25,204 nt of DNA from a virus. A program made the translations under genes and the position numbers. Numbering within the stretch: position 1 is the stretch's first letter; each line of letters starts with the position of its first letter. The notes below the pieces were generated by a model that searched no databases, was not told the origin of the DNA, and worked only from the letters and a program-made list of their open reading frames with translations. This document shows positions 13,797 to 21,661 of this stretch, in pieces. Where the stretch lies: positions 1-25,204 of IMG/VR virus record IMGVR_UViG_3300034101_002454, one strand, 5' to 3'.

Positions 13797-15461
13797 TTAA
13801 CCTCTTATTACTTTATTTATCAAATTCCTAAAATAATTTTCATTTACATTTTCACTTTGTATCATTTGAATTAATCTAGCCTTAAATGATTCCGCAATTC
13901 GTTTAACAAATCCAACATATGGTGTTTCATCTTTCTTAACACCAAATGGATTATATTTGGTTATTTTAACAACAACACCATCTTTAACTTTGACAACACT
14001 TCTCATTGTATCAATATAGTAAGAACCATTATCCAAAGGTTGTTTTTTCCCTCGTTTCATTTTAAATAACGATGTATTAAGTTCTATATTTTCAATAATT
14101 AAATCATTAATATCAACTTTAATAATCTTATCTTCATCATTAGTTTTTTTAGGGGCTTTTTGTTCTTTTTTTGGTGGTCTTTTAGGCCTAACCAAATAAT
14201 TTAAACCTGAAATATTGGTTATGCATCTATGTCCACCACTATTTCTAAGTACAATATCCCAACCATTTATATAAATACCATCTAATATTTCTTTATCTTT
14301 TTCTGATAATTTATTAAAATGTTGATTCATTATATTTTGTAATTCCTCTTCACTTACATCTTGGATTACATAATCATTACCATACAATGCTTTTAAATCT
14401 CTATATGTAAAACCAATTGATTCTTCAGTAAACCCTGGATCACTTTCCGAAATCCATTTTAAAGATGATAGACTAACTTTAATATTTTTAAGTTCAGTTT
14501 CAAATTCACTCAATACTTCATCTTTAACTTCACCTAAATTAACACCTTTCAATGCTCTATCTGTCTTAAATGGATTACAAGATACTTGAACCATACCAAT
14601 TGGAAATGCTGTTATTAAGAAATCACCCTCTGGATTATTAATGAATGGGGTATATCTATCATAAGAACCTTTTCTCCCAATATAACCTAATCCATATTGG
14701 AAGATAATTTTATCTTCAACATCAATGTCTTTATCTGTTTTTCTATCTTCAATATAATCAATTTGATTTTGTAATAATTCTTCAGATTTTTCATCAAAAC
14801 TACCACCAATTAATTCTTTTATTTTCAAATAAAGATTTATTGCGGATGGGGTACATTCCAATACTAATGTTTCCAAAAATTTATCCTTACTTTTGAATGT
14901 CAATAACCATTTATTAACAATAAACATAAGCATAAATCTATTCTTAGCACTAGAATTTTTAAAATTAAAGTTTAGAATATCCTGTGGTGTAATATTATAT
15001 CTAATAAAATCCGCACTATCAATTGTTGATATTGCTTGAATATCAGTTCCATAAAATAAATCGTTTGGGGATATTACATCAGATACTGTTTTAACATTTG
15101 ACCTTGAATGTGAAAATTGTTTTGATTTGGTGAATTCTGCCCCAGCTTGTGTATCGTGGTGGTCGGTATGAATTAAAAACATAGGTTTACCATGTGCAAA
15201 ATCTACCAATACTGGCATAATTTTACCACTAGCATCTGGTTTCTTAATCGCAAATTCTGATGTTCCATATTGTATAACTTCAGCATCTACTGTTTCAATC
15301 CCATATCTTTCCAAATACTTTTTCATAGCTAAAGCCGTAGTAACACCATCCAAATCTTGATGAAAATATATTTTTGCTCCGCCATCTCTATATCGATTAG
15401 CTAAATCTTTTATGTCCCTTATACCACTTTCAATTAAGAGATTTTTTTGTTTTTTAATCAT
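13797..15461 (-). CDS. DHH-family phosphoesterase (RecJ/NrnA-like)
   Basis: 554 residues. Motif I is FHQDLDGV (D36, D38), motif III-like TDHHD gives the D100-H101-H102 triad, TIDSADF has D148, and the DHHA1 substrate loop is SGGHRCITN (G409-G410-H411). These are the Mn-binding and substrate-binding sites of DHH-DHHA1 phosphodiesterases, which degrade short RNA, cyclic dinucleotides, pAp or single-stranded DNA. After a basic Pro/Lys linker (RPKRPPKKEQKAPKK, 425-439) comes a roughly 115-residue extension of unknown role. The chain opens MIKKQKNLLIE before Ser12, a possible prohead-protease site. That is odd for an enzyme of nucleotide turnover and hints at virion packaging. Enzyme family sure; substrate unknown. 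Confidence 0.85.
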   Translation of the reverse strand: MIKKQKNLLIESGIRDIKDLANRYRDGGAKIYFHQDLDGVTTALAMKKYLERYGIETVDAEVIQYGTSEFAIKKPDASGKIMPVLVDFAHGKPMFLIHTDHHDTQAGAEFTKSKQFSHSRSNVKTVSDVISPNDLFYGTDIQAISTIDSADFIRYNITPQDILNFNFKNSSAKNRFMLMFIVNKWLLTFKSKDKFLETLVLECTPSAINLYLKIKELIGGSFDEKSEELLQNQIDYIEDRKTDKDIDVEDKIIFQYGLGYIGRKGSYDRYTPFINNPEGDFLITAFPIGMVQVSCNPFKTDRALKGVNLGEVKDEVLSEFETELKNIKVSLSSLKWISESDPGFTEESIGFTYRDLKALYGNDYVIQDVSEEELQNIMNQHFNKLSEKDKEILDGIYINGWDIVLRNSGGHRCITNISGLNYLVRPKRPPKKEQKAPKKTNDEDKIIKVDINDLIIENIELNTSLFKMKRGKKQPLDNGSYYIDTMRSVVKVKDGVVVKITKYNPFGVKKDETPYVGFVKRIAESFKARLIQMIQSENVNENYFRNLINKVIRG

Positions 15462-15479
15462 TGTTTTTTTTATTTAAAA

Positions 15480-16586
15480 TTATAATCCAACAATAGAGAA
15501 TAACACATTTAATGGGTCGGTATTATTATTCATTTTTGAATCAGAAGTAAAACTTTGAGGGATTAATTTGTTTATTTTATCAAAAACTGAAAATTCCTCA
15601 CTAAAATCCTCGGCAGCTAAATTTTTAGCTAATTCAGTTTGGTCGTATTCTTCCATTTTTTCTTCAAGATTTGGTATTTCTCGTTCCAATTCTTTTGGTC
15701 CTTTAAAATTACCAATATCTAACCAATCCAAAAGACCTAAATACCATTTTGTCCTTTCAATCAAAGAACGCATATTTCGATTGCCATAAAGTTTTACCAA
15801 TGCTCCATCATAATAACGATTCCACCAATTAGGATTTTGAGGTTCATAATCTCTAAAACCTCTATAACGATTTAACTCATTCAATTCTTGAGTCAAAAGT
15901 TTCTTATCAATGTCATTTAATGGTTTAATACCCATTTTTAATGCTTTATCATAATAATCCGAGATTTCTTTAGGTGTTTTAATCTGTTTTGACGCTTTTG
16001 TAAATATATCAGTCCATTCATCAATAGTTGAAACTAGGCCCCCAACAATTGGAATTCTTCTAGCAACTGATTTAACTTGATTTAGATTGTCCATAATTGA
16101 ACCATATATTGTTGATTTGTCAAAATTTTCAACAATATTTTTCATTACCCCTCCATTATCATCAATTAATGTCTTAAATCCTTCTACATCACCAGCATCT
16201 AGAGCGTTTTCCATTTGTTTAACAACATCATCACTAACTCCCAATATATCATCAGCACTAGCTCCAAGTTTAGCACTAGATTTTAATCGTTTCAACGCAA
16301 GTACCGCAGGTTTCGCAACAATATCACCCAAATATGGAAATGCTGAAATCCAAGTTAAATAAGCAAATAATCTATCACCTCTATTCCAATAAATAAATCC
16401 ATTAATTGTATCTGATATTGGTGTGGGGTCAACCCATCCTAAAAAATCTAAAGCACTTTGTACATAATCTAAAAGAGTATCATTAAAACCTTCTTTAATA
16501 AGTTTTTTAGATTTAAGTTTGTTTTTCTCCTCTAAGTATATTTCTTTAACTCTTTGCCTGAATTCTATCTCATTTAATTTTTTCAT
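15480..16586 (-). CDS. Pretoxin-like helical phage protein, candidate virion protein
   Basis: I start at the ATG at 16586 (MKKLNEIEFRQR), giving 368 residues; a longer frame reaches 16613. Residues about 40-95 (LDFLGWVDPTPISDTINGFIYW, split here as LDFLGWVDPTP and ISDTINGFIYW, then GDRLFAYLTWISAFPYLGD) match the pattern of the helical pretoxin segment in polymorphic toxins: a small domain, a short hydrophobic helix pair, then Pro-x-x-Gly-Asp. A similar hydrophobic turn follows at IPIVGGLVSTIDEW. The rest is mostly helical and ends in a low-complexity tail. L-I-K-E precedes Gly24 and L-N-E occurs at 4-6, so a cleavable head-targeting segment is possible. It might insert into membranes during DNA entry; this is inference. 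Confidence 0.55.
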   Translation of the reverse strand: MKKLNEIEFRQRVKEIYLEEKNKLKSKKLIKEGFNDTLLDYVQSALDFLGWVDPTPISDTINGFIYWNRGDRLFAYLTWISAFPYLGDIVAKPAVLALKRLKSSAKLGASADDILGVSDDVVKQMENALDAGDVEGFKTLIDDNGGVMKNIVENFDKSTIYGSIMDNLNQVKSVARRIPIVGGLVSTIDEWTDIFTKASKQIKTPKEISDYYDKALKMGIKPLNDIDKKLLTQELNELNRYRGFRDYEPQNPNWWNRYYDGALVKLYGNRNMRSLIERTKWYLGLLDWLDIGNFKGPKELEREIPNLEEKMEEYDQTELAKNLAAEDFSEEFSVFDKINKLIPQSFTSDSKMNNNTDPLNVLFSIVGL

Positions 16587-16613
16587 ATCTGTTTTATTTA
16601 TAAATATTAACAT

Positions 16614-16642
16614 AAATAAAAAAAAGGTCTTAAATGACCCTT
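16614..16642 (-). terminator. Terminator after the methyltransferase operon
   Basis: A 7-bp stem with one G-U pair (AAGGGTC/GACCTTT) and a 6-base loop begins inside the stop codon of the first methyltransferase. A long T run follows on the minus strand. Confidence 0.75.
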
Positions 16643-17462
16643 ATTTGATATTTTTAAAAATATGTGTAATTACATCTACAGTCCACCCATTCCCAAGTAA
16701 TTTAAACCTTTCGGTGTTTGAGACTCCCCTTGTATAATTTAATGGTATTGTTTGTAATAGTTCACAATCTTGTGGTGTATATTTGTATATCTGACCCAAT
16801 TCATTTTTACAATAAGATGAAATCTGTCCTTTATACATTGATGCTGTTAAACAAGATGCCTTATCTCTATATGACTTAACGACATCCTTTCTTGTTCCCC
16901 TACCATAGAAAGGTAAATCTAAATAGTTTGGATATTTGTCCTTAAATTCTGGAGAGATTACATCACAAATATTTAACCCCAAGTCTTTTGGTTGTGTTAT
17001 ATTTGGGATATTTGTCCAATACAACCTTGGCCTATTTTGGGCTGAAACTAATCTACTATTAATCTTAATTGGTTTGACACCAAGATGTTCAGTGATTACA
17101 TCTTGCCATTCTTCTCTCATTACAACATTTTCAAGTAAAAAGTATTTAGGATTAGTTTCTTTTAATAGTCTAACATACTCAAAGAATAATTTACTCCTTG
17201 GGTCATTGAAATTCAATTGTTTTCCTACCTTTGAGAATCCTTGGCAAGGTGACCCACCTACGAGAAGGTCTATTGGTGGTAAATCACTTCCTTTAATTTC
17301 CGTTATATCACCCAATTGAATTGTGTTGGGGTAATTTTGTTGTGTAACCTTAATTGAACTTTTATCAATCTCGGATGCAAAATACTTATCATATTTTATT
17401 CCAATTCTATTTAGGGCAATTTGACCACAACTTAACCCATCAAACAAACTTAATACATTCAT
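16641..17462 (-). CDS. DNA cytosine-C5 methyltransferase 1
   Basis: 273 residues with all core motifs: I NVLSLFDGLSCGQ (2-14), IV GGSPCQGFS with catalytic C73, VI ENV (111-113), VIII QNRPR (142-146) and X GNGWTVDVI. It transfers methyl from S-adenosylmethionine to C5 of cytosine in a target set by the region between VIII and X. That region (DKYPNYLDLPFYGRGTRKD, about 170-205) differs from the other copies, so it likely has its own target. The start overlaps the preceding gene by 4 bp. It is compact for a Dcm enzyme (usually 320-450), mainly because the target-recognition part is small. Phages use such enzymes to escape host restriction. Confidence 0.92.
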   Translation of the reverse strand: MNVLSLFDGLSCGQIALNRIGIKYDKYFASEIDKSSIKVTQQNYPNTIQLGDITEIKGSDLPPIDLLVGGSPCQGFSKVGKQLNFNDPRSKLFFEYVRLLKETNPKYFLLENVVMREEWQDVITEHLGVKPIKINSRLVSAQNRPRLYWTNIPNITQPKDLGLNICDVISPEFKDKYPNYLDLPFYGRGTRKDVVKSYRDKASCLTASMYKGQISSYCKNELGQIYKYTPQDCELLQTIPLNYTRGVSNTERFKLLGNGWTVDVITHIFKNIK

Positions 17463-18280
17463 AATTTAATATTTTTAAAAATATGTGCAATTACATCAAC
17501 AGTCCAACCATTACCAATCATTTTGTATCTTTCTGTGTTACTAACAACAGATGTATACCCTTCTGGTATTGTTTGTAATTTCTCAAATTCAGTTGGGTTT
17601 AATAATCTACATAAAGTTTTATCCTCGTTGAAGAGATATTGATTTGTGTGACAATTCTTGGTGGTTAAACAATTTGATTTCTCATTCTTAACCCAATTAG
17701 GATTTTTATTTATTCTTTCTTTTGTTCCCCATTTATTATAAAAACATTTTGGTATTTCTCTAAAATTGTCATCAGTTAATACATCTGATAGTTTAATCTT
17801 CTTATCTTCAGGTTGGGTTATGTTGGGAATGTTTGTCCAGTATAATCTGTCTCTGTTTTGACCAGATACTAGATTACTATTAATTCTTATAGGTTCAACA
17901 CCCATTTCCTTTGTGATGATGTCTTCCCATTCTTTTTTCATCTTTACATTTTCAAGTAAAAAATATTTGGGTTGAACTTCATTTAGGACTCTAACAAATT
18001 CCCAAAATAAACCACTCTTTCCATCAAAACCTGTTCTGTTACCTACAGATGAAAAACTTTGACAAGGACTGCCACCAAATAACACATCTATCTTTGGTAA
18101 GTCCGAACCTTTGATTTTATGAATATCACCTAACTGAATTGTGTTAGGGTAGTTGTGTTGAGTTACTTTAATTGCGTGAACATCAATCTCAGAGGCGTAA
18201 TAGTTATCGTAACTAATCCCAACTTTATTTAAAGCGATTTGGCCACAACTTAACCCATCAAAAAGACTTAATACATTCAT
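17459..18280 (-). CDS. DNA cytosine-C5 methyltransferase 2
   Basis: 273 residues, paralogue of its neighbour. The first 70 residues are nearly the same: NVLSLFDGLSCGQ, then EID, VTQHNYPNTIQLGD and IKGSDLP. Catalytic motif GGSPCQSFS (C73), ENV, QNRDR and GNGWTVDVI are intact. The target-recognition region differs (REIPKCFYNKWGTKE and following), pointing to another recognition site. It overlaps neighbours by 4 bp on both sides. No partner restriction endonuclease is seen in the window, so this is an orphan methyltransferase, as is common in phages. Confidence 0.92.
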   Translation of the reverse strand: MNVLSLFDGLSCGQIALNKVGISYDNYYASEIDVHAIKVTQHNYPNTIQLGDIHKIKGSDLPKIDVLFGGSPCQSFSSVGNRTGFDGKSGLFWEFVRVLNEVQPKYFLLENVKMKKEWEDIITKEMGVEPIRINSNLVSGQNRDRLYWTNIPNITQPEDKKIKLSDVLTDDNFREIPKCFYNKWGTKERINKNPNWVKNEKSNCLTTKNCHTNQYLFNEDKTLCRLLNPTEFEKLQTIPEGYTSVVSNTERYKMIGNGWTVDVIAHIFKNIKL

Positions 18281-18639
18281 TTAAACACTTCTATTTTTGC
18301 ATCCATTTTTATTAATTCACTCCAATTACCTTTATAGGTTGTTGCTTTGACTGGTCTATTATCAATCCAATGATATTCTTGACCATCCTTACACCTTGGT
18401 TTATCCATTATTAGTCCGTGGAATTTGAATCCTTTCAATCTTAACCAATCTTCCGTAATATGTCTATCTTTTGATTCTCTTGCGGTAAAAAAAGTTATAA
18501 TGTTTCCTTCATCATACCATTTATTTAACATCAATCTACTTTCTTCAAAGTGTAATGCAAATGGAAATAAATGGGAATCTTCATTGTTAATGTCTTCACA
18601 TATTGTTCCATCAATGTCAATCAAAAAAATCTTATTCAT
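18277..18639 (-). CDS. HAD-superfamily phosphatase-like protein
   Basis: 120 residues. Motif I LIDIDGTI supplies the nucleophile D8 and acid/base D10. Motif II is FFTAR, and a late DNRP may provide the metal-binding aspartate. There is no cap domain, as in the small phage HAD proteins and the phosphatase half of polynucleotide kinases. It sits between two methyltransferases with 4-bp overlaps on each side, so it is co-translated with them. It may act on a sugar phosphate, a nucleotide or a DNA 3' end. Whether it is tied to DNA modification is unclear. Confidence 0.8.
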   Translation of the reverse strand: MNKIFLIDIDGTICEDINNEDSHLFPFALHFEESRLMLNKWYDEGNIITFFTARESKDRHITEDWLRLKGFKFHGLIMDKPRCKDGQEYHWIDNRPVKATTYKGNWSELIKMDAKIEVFK

Positions 18640-19739
18640 AATTCTATGTTTTTAAATATATGTGCAATGACATCAACTGTCCAACCATTACCTAACATTT
18701 TTCTAGCCTGACTATCACTTACAACATTAGTATAACCATCCGGAACTGTCTGTAATCTTTCCATTTCAATTGGATATAGTTTTCTATATTTCCAACTTGG
18801 GTCAACAATAAAATCTAAAGGAGATTCAACGGTTACCAAACAATTTCCTTTACCATTTTTATTTGATACATACATTTTAAATTGTTTACTTCTTGGGGTT
18901 GAATCTTTACCAGTTTCCATTCTTATTTTTCTACGCATTTCTTTTCCCTCATCTGTTCTTGTTTCATAAAAAGAAAAAGGTGCTTCATCGAATAAATCAA
19001 TATGTACTTTTTTACCATTTATTGCATCCAAAATCATTGTACGTTGTTTTCGTTCAATACTATTCCAAGCAGCAGCCCCATTATATGTTGCGGTTAAAGC
19101 ATACGCTTTTTCATCCATAGTCATTCGACTATCAATACAACCATCAACAATAATATCTTTTAATGTAATTCCCTTATCTTCAGGTTGGGTTACATTTGGA
19201 ATATTAGTCCAATATAATCTTCTTCTATTTTGAGCAGAAACTAATGCTGAATTAATTTCAATCGGTTCAACACCCAATACTTCACTAAAGATATTTTGCC
19301 ATTTTTTTAACATTTTAACATTTTCAAGAAGAAAATATTTTGGTTTAACTTCTTTTAATATTCTAACATATTCCCAAAATAAATAAGATTGTCCTTCAAA
19401 TTGAAAGCCTTCTTCTTTTAATTGTAGATATTGTTCTAATGTTAATATTTCAATATCTTCTTTTGTTGACATCCCTTTCATCTTACCAGCAAATGAAAGA
19501 TTTTGACAGGGTGACCCACCACACATCAATGTAATTGTTGGTAAATCAGAACCTTTTATTTTTGTTATATCCCCCAATTGAATCGTGTTAGGATAGTTGT
19601 GTTGGGTTACTTTGATTGCGTGAACATCAATCTCGGAAGCATAATAATTGTCGTATTTTATTCCTACTTTGTTTAATGCTATTTGGCCACAACTCATCCC
19701 ATCGAAAAGTCCCAGAACATTTTTTATCTCCTTTTGCAT
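18636..19739 (-). CDS. DNA cytosine-C5 methyltransferase 3, with altered start
   Basis: 367 residues. Core motifs are intact: NVLGLFDGMSCGQ (7-19), GGSPCQNLS (C78), ENV, QNRRR and GNGWTVDVI. It differs from the two shorter copies by about 95 residues, through an insert after the catalytic loop (KGMSTKEDIEILTLEQYLQL, 84-103 region) and a longer target-recognition region. The start MQKEIK replaces the MN that opens the other copies. It overlaps the end of the GIY-YIG gene by 16 bp. A severed MNVLSLFDG start lies on the far side of that endonuclease, so this gene was probably cut and given a new start. Confidence 0.9.
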   Translation of the reverse strand: MQKEIKNVLGLFDGMSCGQIALNKVGIKYDNYYASEIDVHAIKVTQHNYPNTIQLGDITKIKGSDLPTITLMCGGSPCQNLSFAGKMKGMSTKEDIEILTLEQYLQLKEEGFQFEGQSYLFWEYVRILKEVKPKYFLLENVKMLKKWQNIFSEVLGVEPIEINSALVSAQNRRRLYWTNIPNVTQPEDKGITLKDIIVDGCIDSRMTMDEKAYALTATYNGAAAWNSIERKQRTMILDAINGKKVHIDLFDEAPFSFYETRTDEGKEMRRKIRMETGKDSTPRSKQFKMYVSNKNGKGNCLVTVESPLDFIVDPSWKYRKLYPIEMERLQTVPDGYTNVVSDSQARKMLGNGWTVDVIAHIFKNIEL

Positions 19740-20347
19740 ATATTATTTGTTTTCAGTAATCTATAAACTGTTGGTGTTGATATCTTGTATTTAGATTCCA
19801 AATCTTTGATTTTCATCCCATTTTTGTAATCTTTAACAAATTCTATTTCATCAATTTTTACTCTTAGTTTTTCTCTAACAATACCCTCTCTGTATTTTCC
19901 CCTTTTGACATACCTTTGATTTGTTTGTTTTTCTCGATATTCAGGATTTTGCCATTTTTGTTTTATTGTCTCACTTATTTTTTCACTCCATGTTATTTTT
20001 CTACCCATCATTGTGTTAGAAATTGATTTTTTAACTTCATCAGCCAAAGTTGTTGTATTTCCACCAGTTTGTAAATTATATCCATTCGGAGATAAAGTAT
20101 TATAGTGTTGAATAAAAAAGATTTCTAAATTATTAAGTTCATCTTTGGAAAAGTCCCCACTCACAATTTCACTAATCTCGAAGTTTTCTTTACCATACTT
20201 CCTAATTGCCGAATATAATGCTGAACATTGGTTTTTACAATTAATTTGGGATAAGTGTTTTTTGAATCTAGTTTTCAATGAATTTATTGTTTGTCCAATA
20301 TAAAGTTTACCATTAATTTTGTTTTCAATCTTATAAATGCTTTTCAT
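19724..20347 (-). CDS. GIY-YIG homing endonuclease
   Basis: 207 residues. The N-terminal nuclease has SIY (3-5) and YIG (16-18), R27, H31, E75 and N91 in GYN, the usual catalytic set of the family (the first Gly is Ser). A NUMOD3-like DNA-binding segment follows (KKSISNTMMGRK, SEKISETIKQKWQNPEYREK, about 105-140). A helix-turn-helix-like end (IKDLESKYKISTPTVYRLLK) completes the seg-like layout. Such enzymes cut a host gene and spread by repair. It is a free-standing gene, not in an intron, and is inserted within a methyltransferase gene. Its own start is preceded by ATTTATAATAAAA. Confidence 0.93.
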   Translation of the reverse strand: MKSIYKIENKINGKLYIGQTINSLKTRFKKHLSQINCKNQCSALYSAIRKYGKENFEISEIVSGDFSKDELNNLEIFFIQHYNTLSPNGYNLQTGGNTTTLADEVKKSISNTMMGRKITWSEKISETIKQKWQNPEYREKQTNQRYVKRGKYREGIVREKLRVKIDEIEFVKDYKNGMKIKDLESKYKISTPTVYRLLKTNNICKRR

Positions 20348-20386
20348 ACTTATGTTTTATTATAAATATGTACAGAACAAATAAAA

Positions 20387-20446
20387 TTAATGGTATTTGA
20401 TGGTATTTTTTGAAATTATCCCATCAAAAAGACTCAGTACATTCAT
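20387..20446 (-). pseudogene. Severed start of a cytosine methyltransferase
   Basis: The ATG at 20446 overlaps the DUF3310 stop by 4 bp (ATGA), as the intact methyltransferases do with their neighbours. Its first nine codons read MNVLSLFDG, identical to the start of copies 1 and 2. It then departs into unrelated sequence (IISKNTIKYH, stop). The GIY-YIG endonuclease gene follows 40 bases later, and methyltransferase 3 with NVLGLFDG follows that. I read this as the 5' stump left by insertion of the endonuclease. Confidence 0.8.
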
Positions 20447-20688
20447 TTATTTTCCAATTGATTTATATGATGTTGGAGATAAAACATTGCTTTCTTTAAA
20501 TCTTCCAATTCTTTATTGGGGTCTTTCTTTCCAGCTCTACTAATATATTTTACGGTATTACCCAAAGCAAATCCTAGTTCCCAAGCATCAATCACCTTAA
20601 TTGCTTCGTAAACATTATCGGCTCCCCCATAATGACTAGGGTGATTAACCATTTCTTTATTTTCCCAAGTTTTCATTAAGGTCTCCAT
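20443..20688 (-). CDS. DUF3310 phage protein
   Basis: 81 residues with the classic DUF3310 core: VNHPSHYGG (14-22), IKVIDAW (30-36), GFALGNTVKYISRAGKK (39-55) and L-DLKKAMFYLQH-I. It is widespread in phages. The His-Pro-x-x-Tyr and Lys-Tyr-x-x-Arg motifs are conserved, and its role is unknown, perhaps in nucleotide metabolism. An alternative ATG at 20676 sits after GGAGACCTTA and would give a TAATG junction with the gene before it. I keep the longer form. The downstream stump shows that it once preceded a methyltransferase directly. Confidence 0.9.
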   Translation of the reverse strand: METLMKTWENKEMVNHPSHYGGADNVYEAIKVIDAWELGFALGNTVKYISRAGKKDPNKELEDLKKAMFYLQHHINQLENK

Positions 20689-20882
20689 TTTTGATAAGTT
20701 GTTTTATTTTGTTCAATATTTTCTTCAACATTCTTTTGACTATCAATTAATTTTTCCAAGGTTTCATCAAGTAAACTATTTCCCTTTTCTTTTTCTAAAA
20801 GGTAGTGTGATAATTGAATAATTTTTGTTTCTTTCCAACCTTTTCCATCGGTTAGAGTCATTCTAAGTTTAAGGTTTTCCAT
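20676..20882 (-). CDS. Unknown 68-residue phage protein
   Basis: Begins MENLKLRMTLTDGKGWKETK. A short strand region is followed by long charged helices (SHYLLEKEKGNSLLDETLEKL). No family recognised and no signal or membrane segment. It overlaps the DUF3310 gene by 13 bp, so it is likely the first gene of this cluster. The upstream gap to 20925 is 42 bases of A/T-rich sequence. Confidence 0.6.
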   Translation of the reverse strand: MENLKLRMTLTDGKGWKETKIIQLSHYLLEKEKGNSLLDETLEKLIDSQKNVEENIEQNKTTYQKWRP

Positions 20883-20924
20883 TTTTTTTAAAAAAATATA
20901 TAAAATTTATTTTTACTAATCAAA

Positions 20925-21626
20925 TTATCTTATCGCTAAATTTTTTGTTTGTAATACATATGACATAACCTTTCTCTTGAATAATGGAATTAGGGTTTCT
21001 TCCATTGGTACATCTTTTTCACAATGAAGATAAAAAGAGGGTAACTTATTATCAATTGAATGAATATGTTTTAACAAATCATCCTCAAGTTTTTCCTCAA
21101 TATTGAAGGTGTTATAACCTTTATACTTTCTAATATTGTACTCCCAAATCTTGATTATTTGGTTAGATTTGGTATAGAAATAACCTTTCTTGGATGTTAA
21201 ATTATCTTCATTAAAGATTGATACTATTTCAATTAAATCATACACAACTGTCCATATTGATTTAATAATATCAAAGTAATCTTGGAGTTTGGATAAACTA
21301 TATTGTAATATAGTTTTGAGTTCGTTTAATTCAGTGACTTTGAGTGGGGGTAAATCTTTTGTTTTTAAATCAATAAAAGTTAACTCATCATCATAATTGG
21401 TGAGTTTCTTATCTGTATATAATATTTTATTATTTTTGATGATGTTTTGGACATTTGCAAGATGTAGTGTTATCTCTGTGAACATAGGATAGACTTTCAT
21501 CTCTTCCAATTGTTTGTTCAATTTTTGGAAATAACCTAATAAAACATATTGTTTCTGTTCTGCGTCTATGACTCCATCAAATATCCAATCTGTGTCCATC
21601 ACAAACTTTAATTTATTTTTTCTCAT
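20925..21626 (-). CDS. Unknown 233-residue phage protein
   Basis: Begins MRKNKLKFVMDTDWIFDG. It is largely helical (EQKQYVLLGYFQKLNKQLEEM; LNELKTILQYSLSKLQDYFDI) and has no signal peptide or membrane helix. I do not know a named family. It lacks the L-x-E targeting pattern seen in its upstream neighbour, from which it is separated by 35 bases. Its size and helical content fit a structural or accessory replication protein, but nothing decides between these. Confidence 0.65.
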   Translation of the reverse strand: MRKNKLKFVMDTDWIFDGVIDAEQKQYVLLGYFQKLNKQLEEMKVYPMFTEITLHLANVQNIIKNNKILYTDKKLTNYDDELTFIDLKTKDLPPLKVTELNELKTILQYSLSKLQDYFDIIKSIWTVVYDLIEIVSIFNEDNLTSKKGYFYTKSNQIIKIWEYNIRKYKGYNTFNIEEKLEDDLLKHIHSIDNKLPSFYLHCEKDVPMEETLIPLFKRKVMSYVLQTKNLAIR

Positions 21627-21661
21627 ATCAAAAATATAATTAAAGTTTTTTAAAAAATAAA

